A DNA stretch of 9,514 nucleotides from Acidaminococcus fermentans (GTDB taxonomy: Bacteria > Bacillota_C > Negativicutes > Acidaminococcales > Acidaminococcaceae), in the NCBI GenBank assembly GCA_004555735.1, contig SFHH01000109.1, positions 1 to 9,514 on the forward strand, read 5' to 3'. The translations under genes and the position numbers were made by a program. Under the pieces are notes generated by a model that was given only the letters and a program-made list of their open reading frames with translations, had not been told where the DNA came from and made no database searches. Shown here one piece after another: positions 1-5,418 of the stretch (within the stretch, counting starts at the first letter, position 1; the number at the start of each line of letters is the position of its first letter).

Positions 1-1311
1 GGCGGGGAGATCTCTTCCCGGAAACGGGTAGCAGTCCCTGGAGCTTTCCTGAAACTACCTTTCCTCTCCGAGGCGGATGTATCCGATATCACATTTGCCG
101 CCCAGCATGGGATGACCTATGTGGCGGCTTCCTTCGTGCGGAATGCCCATGATGCCATGGAGATCCGCCGTCTCCTGGAACGGCTGGGGTCTCCCATGGG
201 GATCATCGCCAAGATTGAGAACCAGGAAGGGGTGGACAACATCGATGAGATCCTCCAGGTGGTGGATGGAGTCATGGTGGCCCGTGGGGACTTGGGGGTA
301 GAGATCCCTATGGAAGACGTGCCCATCGTCCAGAAGGAAATCATCGCCAAATGCAACGCCCTGGGCAAGCCGGTAGTCACCGCTACCCAGATGCTGGAAA
401 GCATGATCACCAATTACCGGGCTACCCGGGCCGAAGCCAACGATATCGCCAATTCCATCTTTGACGGAACCGATGCCATCATGCTCAGCGGAGAAACCGC
501 TTCCGGGGCCTATCCTCTGGAAGCCGTCCAGACCATGGCCCGGATCGCCAAACGGACGGAAGAAGCCATCGACTATGTCCAGGTGTTCCAGCACAAGGGC
601 ATCGGGGCCCAAGTCCAGATGACCGATGCCATCAGCCATGCCACCGTGCAGATCGCCCAGGAACTGGAAGCCAATGCCATCATGTCCATCACTGAAAGCG
701 GCTATACCGCACGGATGGTAGCCAAATACCGGCCCAAGGCCCATGTACTGGGGGTCTCTCCCAAAGAAGAGAGCCTGCGCCGGATGAACCTGTACTGGGG
801 TGTGACGCCTCTCCAGGGAGAGAACAAGACCAGCACCGATGCCCTGATCGATGCGTCCCTGAAGAAAGCTCTGGATACCGGCCTTATCAAGAAAGGCGAT
901 TCCCTGGTGGTCACTGCCGGCATGAATGTGGGCAAAGTGGGCAGCACCAACCTGATCCAAGTGGTCAATGTGGGCCAGAAAATCGTTTCCGGCCAGGGCA
1001 TCGGCAAAAAAGCCACCAGCGGTGTGGTCCTGCGGGTGGAGAAGAAAGCTGATCTGGAACAGTTCAAACCGGGCATGATCCTGGCTGTAGCGGCTTTGGA
1101 AAACGAAATGGGTACGGCCGCCGCCCAGGCTGGCGGGATCATTGCGGAAGAAGGAGGATTCACCTCTCCCGCTGCCATCATCGGCATCAACTATGGCATC
1201 CCCGTGATCGTAGGAGCCAAAGGAGCCATGGAATCCCTGGAAACCGGCGACCTGGTCACCCTGGACGTGACGACAGGGAGCGTATATGCGGGGAAAATCA
1301 ATGTGAAGTAA
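1..1311 (+). CDS. pyk: Pyruvate kinase, 5'-truncated by the window edge
   Basis: Catalyses the last step of glycolysis in the cytoplasm: phosphoenolpyruvate + ADP to pyruvate + ATP. Frame 1 is open from base 1, so the start lies upstream; 436 residues are visible. The first residues (GGEISSRKRVAVPG) match the return from the B domain into the barrel. By comparison with two-domain-plus-extension Firmicutes enzymes (about 585 residues), some 150 N-terminal residues are missing. Active-site motifs, in visible-residue numbering: AKIEN with K71 and metal ligand E73; RGDLGVEIP with metal ligand D97; TATQMLES around 127-134; a GTDAIMLSGETA segment near 157-168. The C-terminal allosteric domain follows (about 200-320). 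An extra domain (about 330-436) resembles the mobile domain of PEP-utilising enzymes, as in Bacillus-type pyruvate kinases. Its GGFTSPAA motif has Pro where that family usually has His (residue 390). Family assignment is very secure. Confidence 0.97.
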   Translation, partial: GGEISSRKRVAVPGAFLKLPFLSEADVSDITFAAQHGMTYVAASFVRNAHDAMEIRRLLERLGSPMGIIAKIENQEGVDNIDEILQVVDGVMVARGDLGVEIPMEDVPIVQKEIIAKCNALGKPVVTATQMLESMITNYRATRAEANDIANSIFDGTDAIMLSGETASGAYPLEAVQTMARIAKRTEEAIDYVQVFQHKGIGAQVQMTDAISHATVQIAQELEANAIMSITESGYTARMVAKYRPKAHVLGVSPKEESLRRMNLYWGVTPLQGENKTSTDALIDASLKKALDTGLIKKGDSLVVTAGMNVGKVGSTNLIQVVNVGQKIVSGQGIGKKATSGVVLRVEKKADLEQFKPGMILAVAALENEMGTAAAQAGGIIAEEGGFTSPAAIIGINYGIPVIVGAKGAMESLETGDLVTLDVTTGSVYAGKINVK

Positions 1312-1313
1312 AT

Positions 1314-1338
1314 GGTCTCGAGTCTCGAGTCTCGAGCC
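1314..1338. repeat. Heptamer array I, left arm of 25-bp inverted repeat
   Basis: Three perfect tandem copies of TCTCGAG (1316-1322, 1323-1329, 1330-1336) begin three bases after the pyruvate kinase stop codon. With flanking GG and CC, the 25 bases are the exact reverse complement of 1967-1991. Each unit contains the palindrome CTCGAG, so the arm can also pair with itself. The repeat and the pairing are read directly; the role is unknown. Confidence 0.9.
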
Positions 1339-1345
1339 GTCGGAC

Positions 1346-1373
1346 AGGACCTGTCCTGCGGCCAGGTCCTTTT
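1346..1373 (+). terminator. Probable intrinsic terminator of pyruvate kinase
   Basis: AGGACCTG (1346-1353) pairs perfectly with CAGGTCCT (1363-1370) across a 9-base loop and runs into a short TTTT (1370-1373). The T-run is short, so strength is uncertain. A second, mutually exclusive hairpin, GGACAG/CTGTCC (1342-1347 with 1351-1356), shares the 5' half. Confidence 0.7.
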
Positions 1374-1412
1374 GAAGGTGTAGAACCAGAACCGTAATGA
1401 ATCGGATTTTTG

Positions 1413-1440
1413 TTGATCTGATTCAAATTTGAACTATTTT
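1413..1440 (+). promoter_or_regulatory. Candidate promoter of the four-helix-bundle gene
   Basis: TTGATC (1413-1418) and TATTTT (1435-1440) are separated by 16 bases, placing a transcription start about 15 bases before the Shine-Dalgarno AGGAG (1448-1452). The spacer contains the perfect 12-base palindrome TTCAAATTTGAA (1422-1433), a possible operator. Both hexamers match consensus only partly, so this is inference. Confidence 0.45.
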
Positions 1441-1460
1441 ATACAGCAGGAGTTGTATTC

Positions 1461-1829
1461 ATGGAATACTCACATAAGAAACTGATCGTTTGGCAAAAAG
1501 GAATGCAGCTGGCAAATCGTATTTATGATTTAACGGAAAACTATCCATCTAAGGAAATTTACGGACTGGCTAATCAAATGAGAAGGGCAGCGGTTTCCAT
1601 TCCCAGCAATATTGCAGAAGGAAGAACGCGGGGAAGCGATAAAGATTTTATACGGTTTTTATTAATTGCCAGGGGTTCTTGTGCTGAACTGGATACACAG
1701 TTGCTGCTCAGTGAAGCAAGGGAATATATCACCAGAGAACAGGCAATTCAGGTTTGCCTTTTATGTGACGAAGTCGGTGGTTGTCTGACAAAGTTAATTA
1801 AAAGTCTTGAACAAAATCATCGCTTTTGA
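1461..1829 (+). CDS. Four-helix-bundle protein, 23S rRNA intervening-sequence protein family
   Basis: A 122-residue cytoplasmic protein of the four-helix-bundle (S23 / intervening-sequence protein) family, known as a small oligomeric helical fold first seen encoded inside 23S rRNA insertions. Its biochemical role is not established. The diagnostic features are the N-terminal LIVWQKGMQLANRIYDLT helix, the ANQMRRAAVSIPSNIAEG motif (about 38-55), the following RFLLIARGSCAELDTQLLL helix (about 65-84), and a last helix ending in LIKSLEQ. Length is normal for the family. The ATG has AGGAG eight bases upstream. No rRNA sequence surrounds it here: it is a stand-alone gene between pyruvate kinase and an acyltransferase, with its own candidate promoter and a strong terminator four bases after the stop. 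It is more AT-rich than its neighbours and lies inside a 25-bp inverted repeat, which suggests horizontal origin. Confidence 0.9.
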   Translation: MEYSHKKLIVWQKGMQLANRIYDLTENYPSKEIYGLANQMRRAAVSIPSNIAEGRTRGSDKDFIRFLLIARGSCAELDTQLLLSEAREYITREQAIQVCLLCDEVGGCLTKLIKSLEQNHRF

Positions 1830-1832
1830 TCA

Positions 1833-1867
1833 AAAAAAATCCTGCCTCATAGAGGCGGGATTTTTTT
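1833..1867. terminator. Strong bidirectional intrinsic terminator
   Basis: TCCTGCCTC (1840-1848) pairs with GAGGCGGGA (1852-1860) with one G-U wobble and a 3-base ATA loop. The flanking A-run (1833-1839) pairs with a T-run (1861-1867), giving a 16-bp stem. T-runs follow the stem on either strand, so it can end both the four-helix transcript (+) and the convergent acyltransferase transcript (-). Confidence 0.9.
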
Positions 1868-1937
1868 ATTCATATCATACAATCGACAAGCAATGGAACA
1901 CCATGACATTTTACAAACAGGGTTCTGCATCTTCAAA

Positions 1938-1959
1938 GGAAACTGTGCAGGCAGTTTCC
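1938..1959. other. Hairpin beside heptamer array II
   Basis: GGAAACTG (1938-1945) pairs perfectly with CAGTTTCC (1952-1959) around a 6-base loop. It sits seven bases before the right arm of the 25-bp inverted repeat. Read on the minus strand it is followed by only TTT, so it is at best a weak terminator. The rest of 1868-1937 shows nothing recognisable. Confidence 0.5.
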
Positions 1960-1966
1960 CTCCAGA

Positions 1967-1996
1967 GGCTCGAGACTCGAGACTCGAGACCCGAGA
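1967..1996. repeat. Heptamer array II, right arm of 25-bp inverted repeat
   Basis: Three tandem CTCGAGA units (1969-1975, 1976-1982, 1983-1989) are followed by a variant CCCGAGA (1990-1996). Bases 1967-1991 are the exact reverse complement of 1314-1338. The CCCGAGA variant links this array to the one at 3984-4018. Confidence 0.9.
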
Positions 1997-2038
1997 CCTG
2001 CTCTGCAGCTTTGGAATCCGGACTTCCGACTAGAAGCG

Positions 2039-2059
2039 GTGACCAGCGACCAGTGACAG
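2039..2059. repeat. Short heptamer array of the GACCA type
   Basis: Three 7-base units in phase: GTGACCA (2039-2045), GCGACCA (2046-2052) and GTGACAG (2053-2059). It has the same 7-base period as the CTCGAGA arrays and a similar core to the GCGACC segment of the array before trkA. It abuts the hairpin at the end of the acyltransferase gene. Confidence 0.6.
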
Positions 2060-2086
2060 CAGCAAAAGCCTTCAGGCTTTTGCTGC
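2059..2086 (-). terminator. Stem-loop over the acyltransferase stop codon
   Basis: A perfect 12-bp stem (2059-2070 with 2075-2086) closes a 4-base loop; on the coding (minus) strand the loop is TGAA and contains the TGA stop. The stem therefore encodes the last four codons (AAKA) as well as the first untranslated bases. No T-run follows on either strand, so it may protect the mRNA 3' end or act weakly, rather than being a classic intrinsic terminator. Confidence 0.6.
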
Positions 2087-3088
2087 CCTGAATCGATGCC
2101 ACATCTCCGCCCCTCCCCATGACAACAGGAGTACGGCCATGTAAAACGCTTCCATCGGAACCTGTCTGATCCCTACGGTCCGATTCAGCAGGTTTTCCAG
2201 CTGATCGATGAATACGGGATGGATCAGGTAGATCACGAAGGAACGGTCACTCATGCTTTTCAGGGCTCTTTTCAGGGGATAGCGGCCGCTTTGGAGCACC
2301 ATGCTGAAGAACAGGACCGAGGCTATGGTGTACACCAGCCCGGGCAGGCTCAGCTGCTGCAGATAGTTCACCGTGTTCTCATAGGGCATCTGCCATTTGA
2401 AGGTCCACCGATAGAACAGCCAGGTATTGCAGCCGGCACTGGCGGCGAAGAAGGCTGTCAGCAGGGCTTTTTGCCGAGTGATCAGCTCTTTGAAGCCTTC
2501 ATAGTGCCGGGCGATGACCCCGCCCAGCATGAAGATAAACAGGTAGAAGAAAGGAAAATAATTCAGACGGTAGTTGCACAGGTTCAGCAGAGCCGGGCTG
2601 GAAGCAATCCATTGGGGATAGGTCCAGAAGTGGAAATTCCCTTCAAACAGCAGCAGCTGGGCAATGAACAGCAGGGGCAGAGCCACCTTCAGCCCGATTT
2701 TTTCCATGGCCCGCATCAGGCTGCGCCAGAGAGGGAAGAGTAGATAGATATTGGACGGATCCAGCACGCTCATATCCCGGTTCAAAAAGGCGTAGTAGCA
2801 GAGATAGAACAGGGAGGCCAGCAGGTAGGGGCGGCCGATGCTTTTCAGCCTCTTCTTCAGGAAAGCTCCGTAATCCAGACGCTCTTCCAGCGGTTTGCTG
2901 TAGAAGAGTCCATAGCCAGAAATGAAGAAGAAGGCCGGGACGCTGTAACGGCTCAGGATATTGGTGATGAGCACCAGGAAAGGAGAGGCTTCGGCATCGG
3001 TGACGGCCATGCTTCCCACATGGATGGCAATGACCCCCAGCATGCAGATGCCCCGGAGATTGTCGAATACAAGATTGCGCTGTTTCAC
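2072..3088 (-). CDS. Acyltransferase-3 family integral membrane protein
   Basis: A 338-residue inner-membrane protein of the acyltransferase-3 (OafA/WecH-like) family, whose members transfer acetyl or other acyl groups to sugars of surface polysaccharides or to small molecules. The substrate cannot be told from sequence. Family hallmarks are the N-terminal FDNLRG (8-13) with R12, conserved H23 in IAIHVG, and RYSVPAFFFISGYGLF (47-62) at the second membrane segment. The rest is a series of hydrophobic helices (about ten in all) ending in a short basic tail. The start codon is GTG (3088-3086); AAGGAG lies six bases upstream (3095-3100 on the plus strand), and a well-formed promoter precedes it. 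It is transcribed alone, convergent with the four-helix gene and divergent from the S-component-like gene; no polysaccharide cluster is visible nearby. Confidence 0.9.
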   Translation of the reverse strand: MKQRNLVFDNLRGICMLGVIAIHVGSMAVTDAEASPFLVLITNILSRYSVPAFFFISGYGLFYSKPLEERLDYGAFLKKRLKSIGRPYLLASLFYLCYYAFLNRDMSVLDPSNIYLLFPLWRSLMRAMEKIGLKVALPLLFIAQLLLFEGNFHFWTYPQWIASSPALLNLCNYRLNYFPFFYLFIFMLGGVIARHYEGFKELITRQKALLTAFFAASAGCNTWLFYRWTFKWQMPYENTVNYLQQLSLPGLVYTIASVLFFSMVLQSGRYPLKRALKSMSDRSFVIYLIHPVFIDQLENLLNRTVGIRQVPMEAFYMAVLLLSWGGAEMWHRFRAAKA

Positions 3089-3130
3089 AGAAAACTCCTT
3101 TTTCAGTAAGGGTAATATATCTATCTTTTC

Positions 3131-3159
3131 ATTATAATTTCCGGTGAAATCTTTCTCAA
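3131..3159 (-). promoter_or_regulatory. Promoter of the acyltransferase gene
   Basis: On the minus strand TTGAGA (3159-3154) and a perfect TATAAT (3136-3131) are separated by 17 bases, predicting a leader of about 36 bases before the GTG start. It lies back to back with the plus-strand promoter at 3171-3199 without overlapping it. Confidence 0.75.
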
Positions 3160-3170
3160 CCCCCTTTTGC

Positions 3171-3199
3171 TTGCCTTTTTCTGCTCAGCTGATTACAAT
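3171..3199 (+). promoter_or_regulatory. Promoter of the S-component-like gene
   Basis: TTGCCT (3171-3176) and TACAAT (3194-3199) are separated by 17 bases. Transcription would start near 3206, about 37 bases before the GTG at 3243. An ATG at 3144 would lie upstream of this start and one at 3216 would be only some ten bases in, which supports the GTG choice. Confidence 0.6.
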
Positions 3200-3242
3200 A
3201 GAAAAAGACACAAACATGACAGAGGGAAAGGGAGGGATCATC

Positions 3243-3794
3243 GTGGAAAACAACATCCGTCTGCTGGTCCGGGGAGCCTTGCTCCTGGCCATCGGGGCGC
3301 TCAGCCAGCAGCTGCGGCTGGTACTGCCCCTGCCCGTCCCTGTCATGACCCTGCTCATCGGCACCCTGGTGAACGCCGTCCTGGTGCTGGCAGGGCGGTT
3401 CACCACCCGGCTCCTTGCCTGGGCCATCTGTGTGGCCCTGGCGGTCATCGCCTTTTTCCAGGGCCATATCCTGGGTCCCGTAGTGCCGGTGATCGCCCTG
3501 GGGAATGGCATGTACGTGGAACTGGCCCGCAGTCTTCCCCGAGGCCCGGCTCTTTTCCTGGGGGCTCCCTTGGGGAAGACCTTGGTGCTGGGCATCGGCA
3601 TGGTGGGGGCGTTGCATCTCCTCCAGCTGCCCTGGAACGCCATCAATAAGACCCTGTCCCTCTTCCTGCCCCTCCAGCTGTCCACCGGTATCCTGGGGCT
3701 GCTGCTGGCCAAAGGAGTGGAAAAGAGAATCCTGGGCACCCGGACACCGAAAGGCCCCAAAAAATCCACCCCCAGGAAGAATAAAAGGAAATAA
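3243..3794 (+). CDS. ECF-transporter S-component-like membrane protein
   Basis: A 183-residue, very hydrophobic protein with about five to six membrane helices and a Lys/Arg-rich cytoplasmic tail (161-183). The pattern LVRGALLLAIGALSQQLRL, a long Val/Leu-rich region, then PVIALGNGMYVELAR (82-96) resembles small membrane proteins annotated as substrate-binding (S) components of ECF vitamin transporters. These capture a vitamin or cofactor and hand it to a shared energising module. The substrate is unknown and no EcfA/EcfT genes are in the window, so the family call is tentative. The GTG start at 3243 was chosen because GGGAGG (3230-3235) lies seven bases upstream, the protein then begins directly with a membrane-protein N-terminus, and the promoter fits. 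The in-frame ATGs at 3144 and 3216 lack a good ribosome binding site. No clear terminator follows; a weak hairpin lies at 3799-3823. Confidence 0.6.
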   Translation: MENNIRLLVRGALLLAIGALSQQLRLVLPLPVPVMTLLIGTLVNAVLVLAGRFTTRLLAWAICVALAVIAFFQGHILGPVVPVIALGNGMYVELARSLPRGPALFLGAPLGKTLVLGIGMVGALHLLQLPWNAINKTLSLFLPLQLSTGILGLLLAKGVEKRILGTRTPKGPKKSTPRKNKRK

Positions 3795-3822
3795 CAACAG
3801 TTTTGTATGAAATGTAACAAAC

Positions 3823-3854
3823 TTGTAGATTTTTTAGGACGTCTGGTGTATAGT
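3823..3854 (+). promoter_or_regulatory. Candidate promoter of trkA-trkH
   Basis: A good -10 TATAGT (3849-3854) follows TTGTAG (3823-3828), but with a long 20-base spacer. An alternative pairing is TTGTAT (3803-3808) with TAGATT (3826-3831) at 17 bases. Either would give a leader of roughly 190-210 bases before trkA. Choice and strength are uncertain. Confidence 0.35.
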
Positions 3855-4033
3855 AGAAGAGATTGACAAAAGGCCCTCTGGGCGGCCAGGGAAGGGTATG
3901 TCCATCCCGGTCACCCGGCGTGAGGTTCCTGCGATTTTATAGATTCATAAGGACTTGGACGAAGGAAAAGTCCTATCCAGTGGCCCGAGACCCGAGACTC
4001 GCGACCGGAGACCAGGGGCATCAGCCCCTCACA
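3855..4033 (+). promoter_or_regulatory. Structured untranslated leader of trkA
   Basis: This gene-free stretch between the candidate promoter and the trkA ribosome binding site is rich in short inverted repeats: GCCC/GGGC (3873-3876 with 3880-3883), CCGG/CCGG (near 3908-3919), and a clear hairpin AGGACTT (3950-3956) with AAGTCCT (3968-3974), extendable to nine pairs with one bulge. It ends in the heptamer array at 3984-4018. I could not match it to a known riboswitch consensus, including the cyclic-di-AMP (ydaO) class often found before potassium genes. A regulatory role is inference. Confidence 0.35.
3984..4018. repeat. Heptamer array III upstream of trkA
   Basis: Five 7-base units in phase: CCCGAGA, CCCGAGA, CTCGCGA, CCGGAGA, CCAGGGG (3984-4018). 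The first two match the variant unit of array II, and the units decay progressively toward trkA. It ends 15 bases before the trkA Shine-Dalgarno sequence. The phase is read directly; the function is unknown. Confidence 0.75.
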
Positions 4034-4047
4034 AAAGGAGTACTGCC

Positions 4048-5403
4048 ATGCAGATCATAGTTGTAGGCTGTGGGAAAGTGGGGCGCAGCATCATTTCCCA
4101 GCTGGCCCAAGAAGATAATAATGTGACGGTGATCGATACGGACGCTGCCCTGATCCGGAATATCTCCACCAATTATGATGTGATGGGGATCGTGGGCAAC
4201 GGTTCCAGCTTCAACATCCTGGCCAAAGCCGACCTGGAACATGCCGATATGCTCATCGCCGTCACAGAAAGCGACGAGGTGAACCTTCTCACCTGCGTCA
4301 TCGCCAAATTGAACAACAGCCAGTGCCATACAATCGCCCGGGTCCGCAGTCCCCATTATTCCGATGAACGCCATTATCTCCAGAAAGGGCTGAACCTTTC
4401 CATGACCATCAACCCGGAAATGGAAGCGGCCAAAGAAATCGCCCGGCTGCTGAATTTCCCCTCGGCCATCGAAATCGTCAGCTTTGCCAAAGACCGGATC
4501 GACATGCTCCGTTTCCGGGTGCCTGCCAGTTCCGTGCTCATCGGCCGCTCCCTGAAGGACATCGCCGACCTGACCGTGAACCTGCTGGTGTGCGTCGTCG
4601 AACGGAACAACAACATCCTGGTCCCTGACGGCAATACGGTGATCCAGGAAGGGGATATCCTCACCATCATCGCTATGCCCCGGGATGCCCAGGCCTTCTT
4701 CAAGAAAATTGGCGTCCGCACCAACAAATGCAAGAACGTGATGATCGTCGGAGGCGGCCAGCTCAGCTATTATCTGACAAAGATGCTCCTGAAGAGCCAT
4801 ACGGATGTGACCATCATCGAACGGGACATGGCCCGGTGCGAGGAACTGGTGGAAGCCCTCCCTGGAGCTGCCATCGACTGTGGAGACGGTACCGAAGAGG
4901 AACTGCTGAAAGAAGAACATCTGGAGAGCATGGACGGTTTCGTGGCCTGCACCGGCATGGACGAAGTGAACGCCATCCTTTCCCTCTACGCCCTGAAGCA
5001 CATGGGGAAGAAAGTGGTCACCAAAGTGAACCATGTGGATTTCGGAGACGTAATCGAAGGGCTCCAGCTGGACAGTATCGTGAACCCCAAGGAACTCACG
5101 GCCCAGCAGATCGTCCAGTACGTCCGGGCTGCCGGCAACAGCATGGAATCCAATGTGGAAACTATGTACCGGCTCATGAACGGGCGGGTCGAAGCCCTGG
5201 AATTCCTGCTGGATAAGGAATCTCCCATCATCGGGCCCAAACTGGCGGAGATGCAGATCAAGAAGAACGTGCTGATCGCAGGCATCGTCCGGGAAGGGAA
5301 GCTGATCATCCCGGGAGGCCAGGACGCCTTCCAGGTGGGGGATACGGTGATCGTGGTCACGACCAATCTGGGCTTCCATGATATCGAAAACATCCTGGCA
5401 TAA
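4048..5403 (+). CDS. trkA: Trk potassium uptake system, NAD-binding regulatory protein TrkA
   Basis: A 451-residue peripheral cytoplasmic protein that binds nucleotides and gates the TrkH potassium channel. It has the usual duplicated RCK layout: RCK-N1 (about 1-125) with the Rossmann motif GCGKVG (7-12) and acidic D30; RCK-C1 (about 140-222, ending in EGDILTIIAMP); RCK-N2 (about 229-350) with GGGQLS (235-240) and E258; RCK-C2 (about 370-451, with VGDTVIVVTT). Length fits the roughly 458-residue family norm. In the second Rossmann motif the last Gly is Ser. ATG 4048 is preferred because AAAGGAG (4034-4040) lies seven bases upstream and the family N-terminus MQIIVVGCGKVG begins there; an in-frame ATG at 3955 would add 31 residues translated from the heptamer repeat. 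It is followed after 15 bases by trkH, forming an operon. Confidence 0.96.
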   Translation: MQIIVVGCGKVGRSIISQLAQEDNNVTVIDTDAALIRNISTNYDVMGIVGNGSSFNILAKADLEHADMLIAVTESDEVNLLTCVIAKLNNSQCHTIARVRSPHYSDERHYLQKGLNLSMTINPEMEAAKEIARLLNFPSAIEIVSFAKDRIDMLRFRVPASSVLIGRSLKDIADLTVNLLVCVVERNNNILVPDGNTVIQEGDILTIIAMPRDAQAFFKKIGVRTNKCKNVMIVGGGQLSYYLTKMLLKSHTDVTIIERDMARCEELVEALPGAAIDCGDGTEEELLKEEHLESMDGFVACTGMDEVNAILSLYALKHMGKKVVTKVNHVDFGDVIEGLQLDSIVNPKELTAQQIVQYVRAAGNSMESNVETMYRLMNGRVEALEFLLDKESPIIGPKLAEMQIKKNVLIAGIVREGKLIIPGGQDAFQVGDTVIVVTTNLGFHDIENILA

Positions 5404-5418
5404 AGGAGCATGACTTCT

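Noticed and set aside
55..960. A 301-codon open frame antisense to pyruvate kinase
   Set aside because: It mirrors the strongly conserved pyruvate kinase frame; the product is low-complexity Gly/His/Asp-rich with no ribosome binding site logic.
1461..1829. The four-helix protein as the Avd accessory protein of a diversity-generating retroelement
   Set aside because: No reverse transcriptase and no template/variable repeat pair is visible, and the motif pattern fits the ordinary intervening-sequence protein family better.
1807..2091. A 94-codon open frame overlapping the end of the four-helix gene
   Set aside because: It runs through the strong terminator, two hairpins and two heptamer arrays; its middle (LETRDSRPE) is simply translated repeat.
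2219..2743. A 174-codon plus-strand frame inside the acyltransferase gene
   Set aside because: It is the antisense of a clear membrane acyltransferase and gives a Gln/Gly/His-rich product without features.
3144..3242. Upstream starts (ATG 3144 or 3216) for the S-component-like gene
   Set aside because: Both lack a good ribosome binding site, and the promoter at 3171-3199 lies downstream of, or almost on top of, them.
3855..3980. A cyclic-di-AMP (ydaO) riboswitch before trkA
   Set aside because: The context suits it, but I could not line up the conserved core of that class; only generic hairpins are supported.
1316..4018. Heptamer arrays as a CRISPR
   Set aside because: The units are 7 bases with no spacers, and no cas genes are present.
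3955..4047. An N-terminal extension of TrkA from ATG 3955
   Set aside because: It would translate the heptamer array (RPETRDRRP) and has no family support; a strong Shine-Dalgarno and the conserved N-terminus both point to 4048.
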